Counted from the first letter of the stretch, positions 7,846-16,852 are shown. The stretch: DNA of 64,000 nucleotides from Arthrobacter sp. AQ5-05 (GCF_003287975.1 NZ_QMKQ01000001.1:434001-498000); one strand, 5' to 3'. Notes: a model not told the origin generated them from the sequence alone. Numbers and translations are program-made.

Positions 7846-10404
7846 CTAGGCGCCGGATCCGTGCGCGTCGGCCGACTGCGCGGCAAGGGCGCGGACCACC
7901 GACTCGCGGGACTCGATGACCAGCCGGTGCAAGGCCGGGGAATCCTCGCCCAACTCGGCCAGGAACGCATCGGTTGAAGCCAGCGTGGCCTGGCTGGTCT
8001 GCGCCGCCGGGTAGAACCCGGTGACGATCTGCTGGGCGATCTCGTAGCTCTTGGACTCCCACACGGCCCGGGCGGTGTCGAAGTACTCGTCCGCGTAGGC
8101 GGAAATCAGCGACGCGTCGTGCACGCGGTTGAAGCCCGCGATGGCCGCGCGCTGTTCCAGGTTGGACAGCTTCCCGGCGATGACCGCATCCCAGGCGGCC
8201 CGCTTGGCGTCGGGCGTGGGAATCGCGGCCCGCGCGGTCTGGGCGGCCAGCTGCCCGGTGGAGGTGGCGTCACGCGCCAGCTCGGCCTCGATGGCCGGCA
8301 CGTCGGCGCGGCCCCCGGCGGCCAGCGAGACCACCAGGTCCCAGCGCAGGTCCGCGTCCACCGCCAGCCCCTCGAGCACTCCGTCCCCCGAGAGCAGGGC
8401 GGCGACGGCGTCGAGCTGGGACTCGGTGTGCGCCAGGTTGGCGAAGGCGCCGGTGAACTGCAGCTGCGCATCCGATCCGGCACCCGCCTCCCGGGCCAGC
8501 TCCCAGAGCTTCTCCGCGGCCGCCAACCGGGCGGCAGGGGCGTGTTCGCGGGCCACGTAGAAGTCCAGGGCCGTGTTCAGCTGGCGCAGCAGCACCATGA
8601 TCACGGTGGAGTCGGATTCGTGCCCGATGTTCTTGAGCACCAGCTCGATGTAGCTGCGGGCGCCGGTCTCGGCGTCGCGCACCGCATCCCAGGCCGCCGA
8701 CCAGACCAGGGTGCGCGGCAGCGAGTCGGCGAAGTCCTTCAGGTGCTCGGTCGCGGTGGCCAGCGATACCGGGTCCAGGCGGATCTTCGTGTAGGCCAAG
8801 TCGTCGTCGTTGACCAGCACCAGCGCGGGGCGCTTGCGCCCCACCAGCGCCGGCACCGCGGTGCAGGGGCCGGCGACGTCGAGTTCCTCGCGGTGCACGC
8901 GCACCAGCGCACCGGATTCGTCCAGGTCGTAGAAGCCCACGGCCAGGCGGTGCGGGCGGAACACCGGGTGCTCATCGACCGCGGTTTGCACGATGTCGAA
9001 GGCGGTGATGGTTCCGGCGCCGTCGGTGTCGAGGTGCGCGCGCAGCGTGTTCACCCCGGCGGTTTCCAGCCAGAGCCGGGACCACTGCCCCAGGTCGCGG
9101 CCGGAGGCGGCCTCCAGCTCGCGCATCAAGTCCGGCAGCTCGGTGTTTTTCCACGCGTGCTTGGCGAAGTACTCGCGCACCCCGGCCATGAACTGCTCCT
9201 GGCCGACCCAGGCGACCAGCTGGCGCAGCACGGAAGCACCCTTGGCGTAGGTGATGCCGTCGAAGTTCACCAGCACGTCCTCGAGGTCGTTGATCTCGGC
9301 CTTGATCGGGTGCGTGGAGGGCAGCTGGTCCTGGCGGTAGGCCCAGTTCTTCTCCAGGATGTTGAAGGTGGTCCACGAGGAGGTGAATTCGGTGTTCTGC
9401 ACTGCGGCGAGCGTGGACATGAACTCGGCGAAGGACTCGTTGAGCCACAAATCGTTCCACCAGCGCATGGTGACCAGGTCCCCGAACCACATGTGGGCAA
9501 GCTCGTGCAGGATCGTGATGGCGCGGCGCTCGACCATTGCGTCGGTGGGGCGGGAGCGGAAGACATAGGACTCCAGGAACGTGACGGCCCCGGCATTCTC
9601 CATGGCGCCGGCATTGAACTCGGGCACGAAGAGTTGGTCGTACTTCTCAAATGGGTAGGGCGTGCCGAACTGTTCCTCGAAGAACTCGAATCCCTGGCGG
9701 GTGAGGGTGAAGATGTTCTCCGCGTCCAGGTGCTCCATGAGCGAGGCGCGGGCGAAGACGCCCAGCGGGATGACCCGTCCGTCGCTGCTTCTCAACTCCG
9801 AGCGCACGGACTTGTAGGGACCGGCGACGAGCGCGGTGATGTAGGAGGAGATGCGGGCGGTGGGGGCAAAGGCCCAGGTCTTGGCGCCCTGGTGGGCCGA
9901 CGCCGGAACCGGGGTGGGGGCGTTGGAGATGACGTCCCAGTGCTCCGGGGCGGTGATCGTGAAGGCGAAGGTCGCCTTCAGGTCCGGCTGCTCGAAGACC
10001 GCGAACATGCGGCGGGAATCGGGCACCTCGAACTGCGAGTAGAGGTAGACCTCGTTGTCCACCGGGTCCACGAAGCGGTGCAGTCCCTCGCCGGTGTTCA
10101 TGTACAGCGCGTCGGCGTCGATGACCAGGGTGTTTTCTTCCGCCAGGTCCTCCAGGGCGATGCGCACGCCGTCGGACACCGCGGCGGGGTCCAGTGCGGT
10201 GCCGTTGAGGTTCACCGAACGCACGGCCGAGGTGACAGCGTCGATGAAGGTGGCGGAGCCCGCGGAGGCGGAAAAGCGCACGGTGGTGCGCGAGGAGAAG
10301 ACGGTGTCGGAGCCGGTGAGGTCCAGCTCGACGTCGTAGGAGTGCACGTGGAGCAGTTCCGCGCGGATGCGGGCTTCTTCGCGGGTGAGGTTCATTCCTG
10401 GCAT
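7846..10404 (-). CDS. pepN: Aminopeptidase N (M1 metallopeptidase)
   Basis: 852-residue cytosolic M1 aminopeptidase that removes N-terminal residues from peptides. The exopeptidase motif GAMENAGAVTF is near residue 265. The zinc site HELAHMWFGDLVTMRWWNDL is near residue 298, with the third ligand in WLNESFAEFM 18 residues later. The C-terminal half carries the helical ERAP1-like domain. Length matches actinobacterial PepN. I chose the ATG at 10404, with GAAAGG 12 nt upstream. It is monocistronic with its own terminator. Confidence 0.95.
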   Translation of the reverse strand: MPGMNLTREEARIRAELLHVHSYDVELDLTGSDTVFSSRTTVRFSASAGSATFIDAVTSAVRSVNLNGTALDPAAVSDGVRIALEDLAEENTLVIDADALYMNTGEGLHRFVDPVDNEVYLYSQFEVPDSRRMFAVFEQPDLKATFAFTITAPEHWDVISNAPTPVPASAHQGAKTWAFAPTARISSYITALVAGPYKSVRSELRSSDGRVIPLGVFARASLMEHLDAENIFTLTRQGFEFFEEQFGTPYPFEKYDQLFVPEFNAGAMENAGAVTFLESYVFRSRPTDAMVERRAITILHELAHMWFGDLVTMRWWNDLWLNESFAEFMSTLAAVQNTEFTSSWTTFNILEKNWAYRQDQLPSTHPIKAEINDLEDVLVNFDGITYAKGASVLRQLVAWVGQEQFMAGVREYFAKHAWKNTELPDLMRELEAASGRDLGQWSRLWLETAGVNTLRAHLDTDGAGTITAFDIVQTAVDEHPVFRPHRLAVGFYDLDESGALVRVHREELDVAGPCTAVPALVGRKRPALVLVNDDDLAYTKIRLDPVSLATATEHLKDFADSLPRTLVWSAAWDAVRDAETGARSYIELVLKNIGHESDSTVIMVLLRQLNTALDFYVAREHAPAARLAAAEKLWELAREAGAGSDAQLQFTGAFANLAHTESQLDAVAALLSGDGVLEGLAVDADLRWDLVVSLAAGGRADVPAIEAELARDATSTGQLAAQTARAAIPTPDAKRAAWDAVIAGKLSNLEQRAAIAGFNRVHDASLISAYADEYFDTARAVWESKSYEIAQQIVTGFYPAAQTSQATLASTDAFLAELGEDSPALHRLVIESRESVVRALAAQSADAHGSGA

Positions 10405-10598
10405 GGTCAGACGTGCCTTTCGATGGTTGCCGAGCTTAAATCTGGGGGCTGCACCTGGCCCGAAACGGCGCCGGGCGATGCGGCACGGCATGCAGCAACA
10501 CCTTCAGAGTGTGAAACAAGCCTTGAACAGTGTGTCCATTCTCTCACCACCACCCCGGCCTCCCGCAAGTGCACGCGGATACTGGTTGGATGGATGGC

Positions 10599-11441
10599 AT
10601 GGGAATTGATGTGGTGCTGCTGGGATACGGCGCGATCGGGCAGGCGGTCCACCGGATGCTTGGAGCACACGACGGCGCGGTGCGGATGCTCGGGGTGCTG
10701 GACCGCGCGTCCCTGGCCGGCCCCGATCCGGCGGCACGCTTGTCACGAACCACCGGCCCCGCCGGGCCCATCTCCGGGCCTCCGGTGCCGGTGCTCGACC
10801 TGGCCACCGCCATCGACCGGGCCGATCTGGTCATCGAGTGCGCCTCCCCGGCCGCGGTGCGTGCCCACGGGCCGGCGATCACCGGCGTGGGAACCGACCT
10901 GCTGGTGGCCTCGCTGGGGGCGTTGGCCGATGGACAGCTGCGCGCCGCGCTGGAGGCCGGCCCCGGACGCTGCCACTACTCCACCGGCGCCATCGGGGGG
11001 CTGGACCTCATCCGCGCTTCGGCCGGCACCATCAACGCCATCGAGCTGCACACCCGCAAGCTGCCCGAGGCGCTGCTGCATCCCGGGCTGCCCGGGGCCC
11101 TGCGCTCGGCGATCACCAGGGCGGCCGAATCCGGAACCGCGGCGCCGGTCTTCTCCGGATCGGTGGCCGATGCCGTTCGGGACTTCCCTTCCAACATCAA
11201 CGTGGCCGCCGCCCTGGGCCTGGCCGCCGGGGACCTGGACCTGGTGGCAGTGGACATCACCGCCGACCCGGCCGCCGCCATGACCCGCCACGAGATCACC
11301 GTGCGCGGGGACGGCGGGAACTACCGCTTCGGGATCGAGAACTTCCCGGATCCCGCCAACCCGGCCACCAGCGCGCTGACCGCCCGCTCGATGGTCTCGG
11401 GCGTGCTGCGCCTGGCCGGGTACGGGCCCCACTTCATCTAG
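10599..11441 (+). CDS. L-aspartate dehydrogenase
   Basis: 280-residue NAD(P)-binding protein of the aspartate dehydrogenase / homoserine-dehydrogenase-like fold. The Rossmann motif LLGYGAIGQAV is at the N-terminus, with DLVIECASPAAV near residue 70, and the C-terminal signature DFPSNINVAAALGLAAG near residue 190. The family oxidises L-aspartate to iminoaspartate/oxaloacetate, feeding NAD or aspartate catabolism. The start could be the ATG at 10590 or 10599; I prefer 10599, which places GGTTGGATGG as the binding site. No nadA or nadC lies nearby, so the pathway role is open. Confidence 0.8.
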   Translation: MGIDVVLLGYGAIGQAVHRMLGAHDGAVRMLGVLDRASLAGPDPAARLSRTTGPAGPISGPPVPVLDLATAIDRADLVIECASPAAVRAHGPAITGVGTDLLVASLGALADGQLRAALEAGPGRCHYSTGAIGGLDLIRASAGTINAIELHTRKLPEALLHPGLPGALRSAITRAAESGTAAPVFSGSVADAVRDFPSNINVAAALGLAAGDLDLVAVDITADPAAAMTRHEITVRGDGGNYRFGIENFPDPANPATSALTARSMVSGVLRLAGYGPHFI

Positions 11442-11539
11442 CACGCCCGGTACCGCGCGGCAGGGATGAAACCCGATCGGCGAACTGGATATGCTCGAAA
11501 AAGACCCGCATCCGCACCACCGAAGGGGAATCCGAACCC

Positions 11540-12580
11540 ATGATCGCATCACCGAACCCGCCGCCGGCCCCGGCCCGCAGGCCCCGGCTCTGGGTGCTGG
11601 CGCTGTCCACCCTGGGCGTCGTGCTGGCGGCCCACCTGGGCAGCTCGCTGCTGTGGCGCGGGCGGCTGCCCGATCCGCTGGCAACCCATTGGGGAGCAAC
11701 CGGGGTGGCCGACGGGACCGGCAGCCTCGCGACCCACGTGCTGGTTGGAGCCTTCACCCTTGTGCTGCCGGGCATCCTCATGCCGGTCGCGGCAGGCAGC
11801 TTCGCGGGGGCCGCGGGCCGCAGCGGCGTCCCGCTGATGGCCGGCCTGGGCAATGGCCTGGTGGTCGGCAGCGGAGGGATGTTCCTCTCCGGTCTGGTCG
11901 GCCAGCTGGACAAACCCGCGGCACTGGACGCCCGGATGGACGGCACGGTGCTGGTTGCCGGCATCGTGCTTGGCCTCTTGTGGGGCGTCGGATCCGCGCT
12001 GCTGGTCCGTGCTGCCCTGCCGCCCCGGGTCCCTGCGCCGCACCCGGCATCGCCGGCCACGGCCTCGGCCGCACAGGCGTTTGCCCCCGGCACCGTGGTC
12101 GCTTCCACGGTGTGCGGCCCGGTCTGGATGCTGGCCCTGATAGCGGTCCTGGCCGTGGCCATGGCCGTATTTGGAATCACCGCCGGTAGGGAGGACCTCG
12201 TCGTGTTCTGGGCGATGGTACCCGGCCTGGCCATCGTGCTGGGGGCCGGTGCGACCTGCCTGGCCGGAAAGGTGGTGGCCGACGATGCGGGGATCCGCGT
12301 CTACGGCGGCGGGTTCCTCAAACTGCTGCACGTCAGGCCCGCCGACATCGAGCACGCCGAGGCGCGCGAGATCACCCCGGCCGAATTCGGCGGCTGGGGC
12401 CTGCGGGTCAGCGGCGCGGGCGTCGCCTTCATCGTGGGGGCCGGCCCGGGCGTGATCGTGCACCGCCCGCGCGGGGGAGCGCGCATCTACTCGGTGACCA
12501 CCATGGCCGATGCCGAGTCCATGGCCGGACTGCTCGAGTCGCTGGCCGCCAGGCGGCACCAATCCGGGTCATCAACTTAG
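11540..12580 (+). CDS. DUF1648-domain membrane protein
   Basis: 346-residue membrane protein. A first helix (residues about 17-35) is followed by the DUF1648 signature LPDPLATHWGATGVADG, with further helices near residues 70-90, 105-120, 135-155, 195-215 and 225-245, and a C-terminal soluble stretch of about 90 residues rich in beta strands (GGWGLRVSGAGVAFIVGAG). DUF1648 occurs in SdpI-like immunity proteins and their relatives, but this architecture with a PH-like tail is generally uncharacterised. AAGGGGAA precedes the ATG by 10 nt. Function unknown. Confidence 0.75.
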   Translation: MIASPNPPPAPARRPRLWVLALSTLGVVLAAHLGSSLLWRGRLPDPLATHWGATGVADGTGSLATHVLVGAFTLVLPGILMPVAAGSFAGAAGRSGVPLMAGLGNGLVVGSGGMFLSGLVGQLDKPAALDARMDGTVLVAGIVLGLLWGVGSALLVRAALPPRVPAPHPASPATASAAQAFAPGTVVASTVCGPVWMLALIAVLAVAMAVFGITAGREDLVVFWAMVPGLAIVLGAGATCLAGKVVADDAGIRVYGGGFLKLLHVRPADIEHAEAREITPAEFGGWGLRVSGAGVAFIVGAGPGVIVHRPRGGARIYSVTTMADAESMAGLLESLAARRHQSGSST

Positions 12581-12606
12581 CCCCCGGCCGGACCCGCCGC
12601 TAGGCT
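12577..12606 (+). promoter_or_regulatory. Putative promoter of rpiB
   Basis: TTAGCC at 12577-12582 and TAGGCT at 12601-12606, separated by 18 nt, lie about 45 nt before the rpiB start. Confidence 0.35.
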
Positions 12607-12649
12607 GGTTCCTGCATCCCTCCTTCACCACCGCCTAAGGACACATCAC

Positions 12650-13123
12650 ATGCGCGTTCACATCGCCACCGACCACGCAGGCCTCGAGCTCAGCGCCCAC
12701 CTGATCGCCCACCTCACCGCCAAGGGCTACGAGATGGTCGACCACGGGCCCACCGCCTACGACGCCGAGGACGACTACCCCTCGTTCTGCATCAACGCGG
12801 CCCTGGCCGTGGTCGCCGACCGCGCCGCCGGGCTGGACTCGCTGGGCATCGTGCTGGGCGGATCGGGCAACGGCGAACAGATCGCCGCCAACAAGGTCGT
12901 CGGCATCCGTGCAGCCCTGGCCTGGAACCTGGACACCGCTCGCCTGGCCCGCGAGCACAACGACGCCAACGTCGTTGCCGTGGGTGGCCGCCAGCATTCG
13001 CTGGAGGAGGCCACCGGCATCATCGAGGCGTTCCTGGCCGAGCCGTTCTCCAACGTCGAGCGCCACATCCGCCGCATTTCCAAGATCGCCACCTACGAGA
13101 CCACTGGGGAGGTCGTGGCCTAG
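12650..13123 (+). CDS. rpiB: Ribose-5-phosphate isomerase B
   Basis: 157-residue RpiB/LacAB-fold isomerase interconverting ribose-5-phosphate and ribulose-5-phosphate in the pentose phosphate pathway. Visible motifs are HIATDHAGLELSAHL at the N-terminus, the phosphate and active-site loop GIVLGGSGNGEQIAANKV near residue 70, and REHNDANVVAVGGRQHS. The active-site Cys of E. coli RpiB is replaced by Ser (GGSGNG), as in mycobacterial RpiB. AAGGAC precedes the ATG by 9 nt. It is followed after 17 nt by the glycosylase gene, a frequent actinobacterial pairing. Confidence 0.93.
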   Translation: MRVHIATDHAGLELSAHLIAHLTAKGYEMVDHGPTAYDAEDDYPSFCINAALAVVADRAAGLDSLGIVLGGSGNGEQIAANKVVGIRAALAWNLDTARLAREHNDANVVAVGGRQHSLEEATGIIEAFLAEPFSNVERHIRRISKIATYETTGEVVA

Positions 13124-13140
13124 CCGGGGTCGCCGGCACC

Positions 13141-14100
13141 ATGCCCGAAGGCCACTCGGTACACCGCCTTGCCCGCCAATTCGACGACGTCTTTGGTGGA
13201 CAGGTCCTGGCCGTCTCCTCCCCGCAGGGCCGCTTCGCGTCCGCGGCCAAGTTGATCGACGGAGCCAGGCTGGCCACCTCGCACGCCCACGGCAAGCAGC
13301 TGTTCCTCGGATTCGAGAACGACCTGGTGCTGCGCGTGCACCTGGGCCTGTACGGGGCCTGGAGTTTCGGGGGAGACGAGCACTTCACCGGGGCCTCCTC
13401 CATCGGCGCCCCGCGCAAGGTGGGGGAGACCGAGCAGGGCCCCGACGCGGAAGCCGGCCCCTACCAGGGACCTCCCGAACCCGTCGGCCAGGTCCGTGCC
13501 CGGCTGGTCTCCGCCCATGGATGGGCCGACCTGCGCGGGCCCAGCGCCTGCGAGGTGCTCACGCACCGGGAGGCGGGCCTGGTGCGCTCCAAGCTCGGCC
13601 CGGACCCGCTGACGGCCGCCGCCGGGGAGTTCGAACTGGCCAAGGGGCGCGGGACCGCCCTCGAGCACCAGCGGGCCGCACGCGCTGCGCGCAAGGAGTT
13701 CGTCTCGCGCCTGGCCGGCAAGAAGACACCGGTTGGCACCGCACTGATGGACCAGGCGGTCTTGGCAGGGGTTGGCAACATCTACCGCGCTGAAACCCTC
13801 TTTCGCACGCGCATCGACCCGTTCACGCCCAGCTGCGACATCTCTGCGCGCAAGGCCGGATTGCTGTGGGACGACATCGTCTCCATCATGTCCGACGGGG
13901 TTCGCGACGGGAAGATCATCACCACGCGCCCCGAGCACCGCGGACCGGGCCCGGTCTGGCCCCAGAACGCCTACTATGCCTACCAGCGCCAGGGCGCCGG
14001 ATGCCGGTTGTGCTCCCGCAGCATCTCTCTCACCGAGGTCGCCGGGCGCAAGCTCTACTGGTGCCCCGGCTGCCAGCGCACCTCCGGCACACGCGGTTGA
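13141..14100 (+). CDS. Fpg/Nei family DNA glycosylase (Nei2-like)
   Basis: 319-residue bifunctional DNA glycosylase/AP lyase. It begins MPEGHSVHRLA, giving the catalytic Pro after Met removal and the conserved Glu. The substrate-loop region HAHGKQLFLGFEN is near residue 45, the helix-two-turn-helix LMDQAVLAGVGNIYRAE near residue 203, and the C-terminal zinc finger CRLCSRS...YWCPGCQRT near residue 287. The MPEGH opening is typical of Nei2, which removes oxidised pyrimidines. It probably shares a transcript with rpiB and converges on the MFS gene 8 bp away. Confidence 0.92.
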   Translation: MPEGHSVHRLARQFDDVFGGQVLAVSSPQGRFASAAKLIDGARLATSHAHGKQLFLGFENDLVLRVHLGLYGAWSFGGDEHFTGASSIGAPRKVGETEQGPDAEAGPYQGPPEPVGQVRARLVSAHGWADLRGPSACEVLTHREAGLVRSKLGPDPLTAAAGEFELAKGRGTALEHQRAARAARKEFVSRLAGKKTPVGTALMDQAVLAGVGNIYRAETLFRTRIDPFTPSCDISARKAGLLWDDIVSIMSDGVRDGKIITTRPEHRGPGPVWPQNAYYAYQRQGAGCRLCSRSISLTEVAGRKLYWCPGCQRTSGTRG

Positions 14101-14107
14101 GCGCCGG

Positions 14108-15658
14108 CTACTTTCCGTCGTGTTTGGCTGTCCCTTCCGCGGCATCCATCGCGGCTGTCACGTCCGAAGCCCGCACGGGACGTACGTCCTCGGACTGCAC
14201 TTGCTGCAGCCGGCCGGTTCGGGGCACACACGCGGCCAGGATGGCGGCCAGTGCCGCGGTTCCGGCCGCGATCGCGAAGGAAACGCGAAACCCTTCAAGC
14301 GTCGGCACCGCCGCGGCTCCGGTTCCGGAAGACATCCCCGCGAGCACGACGCCGAGCACCGCAGCCGAGCCCGATGTGCCCACCGAACGCATCAGGGCGT
14401 TGAGCCCGTTGGCTGCGGCCGATTCGGTCAGCGGCACCGCACCCATGATCAGTGCCGGCATTGCCGCGTACGCCAACCCGATGCCCGCCCCGATCACCAG
14501 CGAGGAGCCCAACACCAGCCACAGCGCGGGCGCGAGCACCAGTAGCGGCAGGTAGCCGGCCCCGATCACGCCCGCCCCCAACAGCAGCGTGGTCCGGGGC
14601 CCGCGTGCGGCCGAGAGCCGGGCGGAGACCGGGGAAAGGGCCATCATGACCAGCCCGCCCGGGGTCAGCACCAGCCCGGTGGCGACCATGTCCAAGCCCA
14701 GACCGTAGCCGGTGGAGGCCGGGGCCATGAGCAGCTGCGGGAACACCAGGGTCATGGCGTACATCCCGAAGCCAACAGCCACCGAGGCCAAGTTTGTGAA
14801 GAGCACGGGCGCGCGCGCGCTGACCCGCAGGTCCACGAGTGGTGCCGCGGTGCGCAGCTGCCACCAGCCCCAGCAAACCAGCACCAGCAGCGAAGCGCCG
14901 AGCATGCCCAGCACCAAGGGGCTGTTCCAGCCCCACACCGATCCCTTGGACACCGGCAGCAGCAGCGCCACCAGCCCGGTGCACAACCCCAGCGCACCAA
15001 GAGTGTCGAAGCGACCGCCGGGCCGCGAGGCGGAAGCCGGCAGCATTCCAAGCACCAGCAGCAGCGACGCGGTGCCAAGGCCCGCGGCCACCCAGAAGAG
15101 CATGTGCCAGTCGGAGTACTGCGCAATCACCGAGGCCAGCGGGAGCCCGATGGCCCCGCCCACGCCCATGGTCGCGCTCATCGTGGCGATCGCTGCACCG
15201 ACCTTTTCTCGTGGCAGCTCGTCGCGCAGGATGCTGATGCCCAGCGGAATAGCGCCCATGGCCAGACCCTGCAGCGTGCGCCCGATGACCATCGGCCACA
15301 CCGATGCGGCCAACGCACAGACGATCGAGCCAACCACCAGTACGGCCAGCGAAGCCACCAGCATCGGACGCTTGCCGTACATGTCGCCCAGCCGCCCCGC
15401 GATCGGGGTGACCACGGCGCCGGCCAACAACGTCGAGGTGATCACCCAGGAGGTGTCGGATGGGGCCGCGTCCAGCAGCAGCGGCAGCTTGGGGATCAGA
15501 GGAACCACGAGGGTCTGCATAAGGGAGACCACGATGCCGACGAAGGCCAGTACCGCGACGACCGCGCCGGGGGAGCGGCGCGTGGATCTGGGTGCGGGGT
15601 GCGGGGATGTGGATGGATATGCGATGGGGCAACTCCTGGAAGGGGCGGGATGGAACAA
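14108..15658 (-). CDS. MFS multidrug exporter, DHA2 (14-helix) type
   Basis: About 505-516-residue drug:H+ antiporter with roughly 14 hydrophobic segments. The motif A region GRLGDMYGKRPML is near residue 86, with GRTLQGLAMGAIPLG (motif C-like) near residue 127. The reading frame has no ATG before the first helix. TTG at 15658 is the outermost conventional start but lacks a ribosome site, while AGGAG stands 7 nt before an ATC codon at 15625. It is divergent from a MarR regulator with a long palindrome in between, so it is probably repressed by that regulator and induced by a drug-like ligand. Confidence 0.85.
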   Translation of the reverse strand: MFHPAPSRSCPIAYPSTSPHPAPRSTRRSPGAVVAVLAFVGIVVSLMQTLVVPLIPKLPLLLDAAPSDTSWVITSTLLAGAVVTPIAGRLGDMYGKRPMLVASLAVLVVGSIVCALAASVWPMVIGRTLQGLAMGAIPLGISILRDELPREKVGAAIATMSATMGVGGAIGLPLASVIAQYSDWHMLFWVAAGLGTASLLLVLGMLPASASRPGGRFDTLGALGLCTGLVALLLPVSKGSVWGWNSPLVLGMLGASLLVLVCWGWWQLRTAAPLVDLRVSARAPVLFTNLASVAVGFGMYAMTLVFPQLLMAPASTGYGLGLDMVATGLVLTPGGLVMMALSPVSARLSAARGPRTTLLLGAGVIGAGYLPLLVLAPALWLVLGSSLVIGAGIGLAYAAMPALIMGAVPLTESAAANGLNALMRSVGTSGSAAVLGVVLAGMSSGTGAAAVPTLEGFRVSFAIAAGTAALAAILAACVPRTGRLQQVQSEDVRPVRASDVTAAMDAAEGTAKHDGK

Positions 15659-15664
15659 TAAGCC

Positions 15665-15697
15665 TATGCATCATACATAAGATATGTATGATGCATA
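15665..15697. promoter_or_regulatory. 33-bp palindromic operator for the MarR/MFS pair
   Basis: TATGCATCATACATA and its exact reverse complement flank the trinucleotide AGA, giving a 33-bp perfect palindrome. It lies 6 nt before the outermost MFS start and about 100 nt before the marR start. It also supplies AT-rich -10-like boxes in both directions. It is a strong candidate binding site for the adjacent MarR dimer. Confidence 0.8.
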
Positions 15698-15798
15698 CCG
15701 AAGTAGACTTGGCGCTACCCCCGTCTTGCCTGCAGGAATGACCCGGCCCGGTCCAACACCTTGCGCGGTGAGGACCCTCCCTCTCGAAAGGCGTTGCG

Positions 15799-16266
15799 AT
15801 GTCACTGCGGAACCTGCAATACGAGCTGATGCTTATTTCGCGCAACTACCTCAAGCCGCACCACGGCGAGGAGGAGGTCCTGGACCGGTCCGCCTATGTG
15901 CTGCTCAGCAGGCTGGAGCTTGGGGGCCCGATGTCGCTGAAGGGGCTGGCCGCCGCGCTCGGGCTTGACGGCTCCACCATCCACCGGCAAACCGCCACGT
16001 TGCTGCACCGTGGATACCTGCAGCACCTGGCCGGCGCTCCCGGGGAGGTGGCCCGGCGCGTTGGCCCCACGCCCGGGGGGTTGGTGGCCCTAGAAGAGAG
16101 CCGAAGGGTGTTCGAACGCGGCCTCCACAGCGTGGTCGGGTCATGGCCCGGAGACAAGGCAGCGCGTTTCGAGGCCCTGCTTCGAGATTTCAATCGGCAG
16201 ATCGAGGCGTTGGAAGGCACCGAGTGGCCCCGCCCTGACGGTGCTACCGAGTCCGGACTTCCGTGA
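15799..16266 (+). CDS. MarR family transcriptional regulator
   Basis: 155-residue winged-helix regulator. The HTH lies at residues about 48-72 (MSLKGLAAALGLDGSTIHRQTATLLHRGYL), followed by the wing, where canonical DxRxxxv is loosened to GEVARRVGPTPGG. Helices at both ends would form the dimer. The ATG has GAAAGGCG about 7 nt upstream. It is divergent from a DHA2 exporter, with a perfect palindrome in the intergenic region, so local repression relieved by a small hydrophobic ligand is the simplest model. Confidence 0.88.
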   Translation: MSLRNLQYELMLISRNYLKPHHGEEEVLDRSAYVLLSRLELGGPMSLKGLAAALGLDGSTIHRQTATLLHRGYLQHLAGAPGEVARRVGPTPGGLVALEESRRVFERGLHSVVGSWPGDKAARFEALLRDFNRQIEALEGTEWPRPDGATESGLP

Positions 16267-16298
16267 TGACAAGGACAGCGAGGTTCGGTGCGGCCGAT

Positions 16299-16328
16299 TT
16301 GCGCGCCTCCGAAAAAGGGTGCTAAGGT
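16299..16328 (+). promoter_or_regulatory. Promoter of tRNA-Gly
   Basis: TTGCGC at 16299-16304 and TAAGGT at 16323-16328 with an 18-nt spacer, 35 nt before the mature tRNA 5' end. Confidence 0.5.
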
Positions 16329-16363
16329 TTTATCCGTTGCCACCGACAAGGTGTAGCAAATGC

Positions 16364-16434
16364 GGGGATGTAGCTTAATGGTAAAGCCTCAGTCTTCCAA
16401 ACTGATTACGCGGGTTCGATTCCCGTCATCCCCT
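16364..16434 (+). tRNA. tRNA-Gly (anticodon TCC)
   Basis: Cloverleaf with acceptor GGGGATG/CATCCCC, D-loop TAGCTTAATGGTA, anticodon stem TCAGT/ACTGA with loop CTTCCAA (TCC at 16396-16398), and T-arm CGGGTTCGATTCCCG. The 3' CCA is not encoded. It reads GGA and GGG. Confidence 0.95.
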
Positions 16435-16440
16435 CCGATT

Positions 16441-16484
16441 AAGAGTGATTTGATTCCAGCGAATCAAGTCGCTCTTTTCTTTTG
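16441..16484 (+). terminator. Terminator of tRNA-Gly
   Basis: AAGAGTGATTTGATTC and GAATCAAGTCGCTCTT form a 16-bp stem with two G-T pairs and loop CAGC, followed by TTCTTTT. Confidence 0.85.
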
Positions 16485-16749
16485 CCCAAGCAATTGCATT
16501 CCCTGCTTTCCCTGCCACGATCCGCGATGTGACGTGCGTCCCTTTCTTGTTGATTTGCCCCCGTCGGCGGTAAAAAAGTCGGCGCACCGGGCTTCGTGGA
16601 AGGGCAAATTCCTTGGAAACGCGCGGCATTCCCCCTGCCGTAAGCGTGAATTTTGTTTTCCCGGGAATGCTTGTATGGTTGATCCGCGCCGTCGACGAAA
16701 TCCAAACTTCTGGTCGACGGCCGATTAGTGGAAACTTGTTTATTCTGCA
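16485..16749. other. Gap between two tRNA genes
   Basis: About 265 bases of relatively AT-rich DNA with no supportable gene; the open frames are short and cross the tRNA genes or terminator. It ends in the tRNA-Pro promoter region. Confidence 0.4.
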
Positions 16750-16755
16750 TAGACT
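16750..16755 (+). promoter_or_regulatory. -10 box of tRNA-Pro
   Basis: TAGACT lies 14 nt before the mature 5' end of tRNA-Pro. No clear -35 box was found at the expected distance. Confidence 0.35.
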
Positions 16756-16769
16756 GTTTCTGCACTAAT

Positions 16770-16844
16770 CGGGGTGTAGCTCAGCTTGGCTAGAGCGCGC
16801 GCTTTGGGAGCGTGAGGTCGCAGGTTCGAATCCTGTCACCCCGA
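16770..16844 (+). tRNA. tRNA-Pro (anticodon TGG)
   Basis: Acceptor CGGGGTG/CACCCCG, D-loop TAGCTCAGCTTGGCTAGA, anticodon stem CGCGC/GCGTG with loop TTTGGGA (TGG at 16805-16807), and T-arm CAGGTTCGAATCCTG. CCA is not encoded. Confidence 0.96.
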
Positions 16845-16852
16845 CTCTGTAC

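Noticed and set aside
8119-11283. 1054-residue plus-strand frame across pepN and aspartate dehydrogenase
   Set aside because: It is antisense to pepN and out of frame with the dehydrogenase, both of which carry clear motifs. The translation is low-complexity.
16360-16728. 122-residue frame covering tRNA-Gly
   Set aside because: It runs through the tRNA and its terminator and has no homology-like features.
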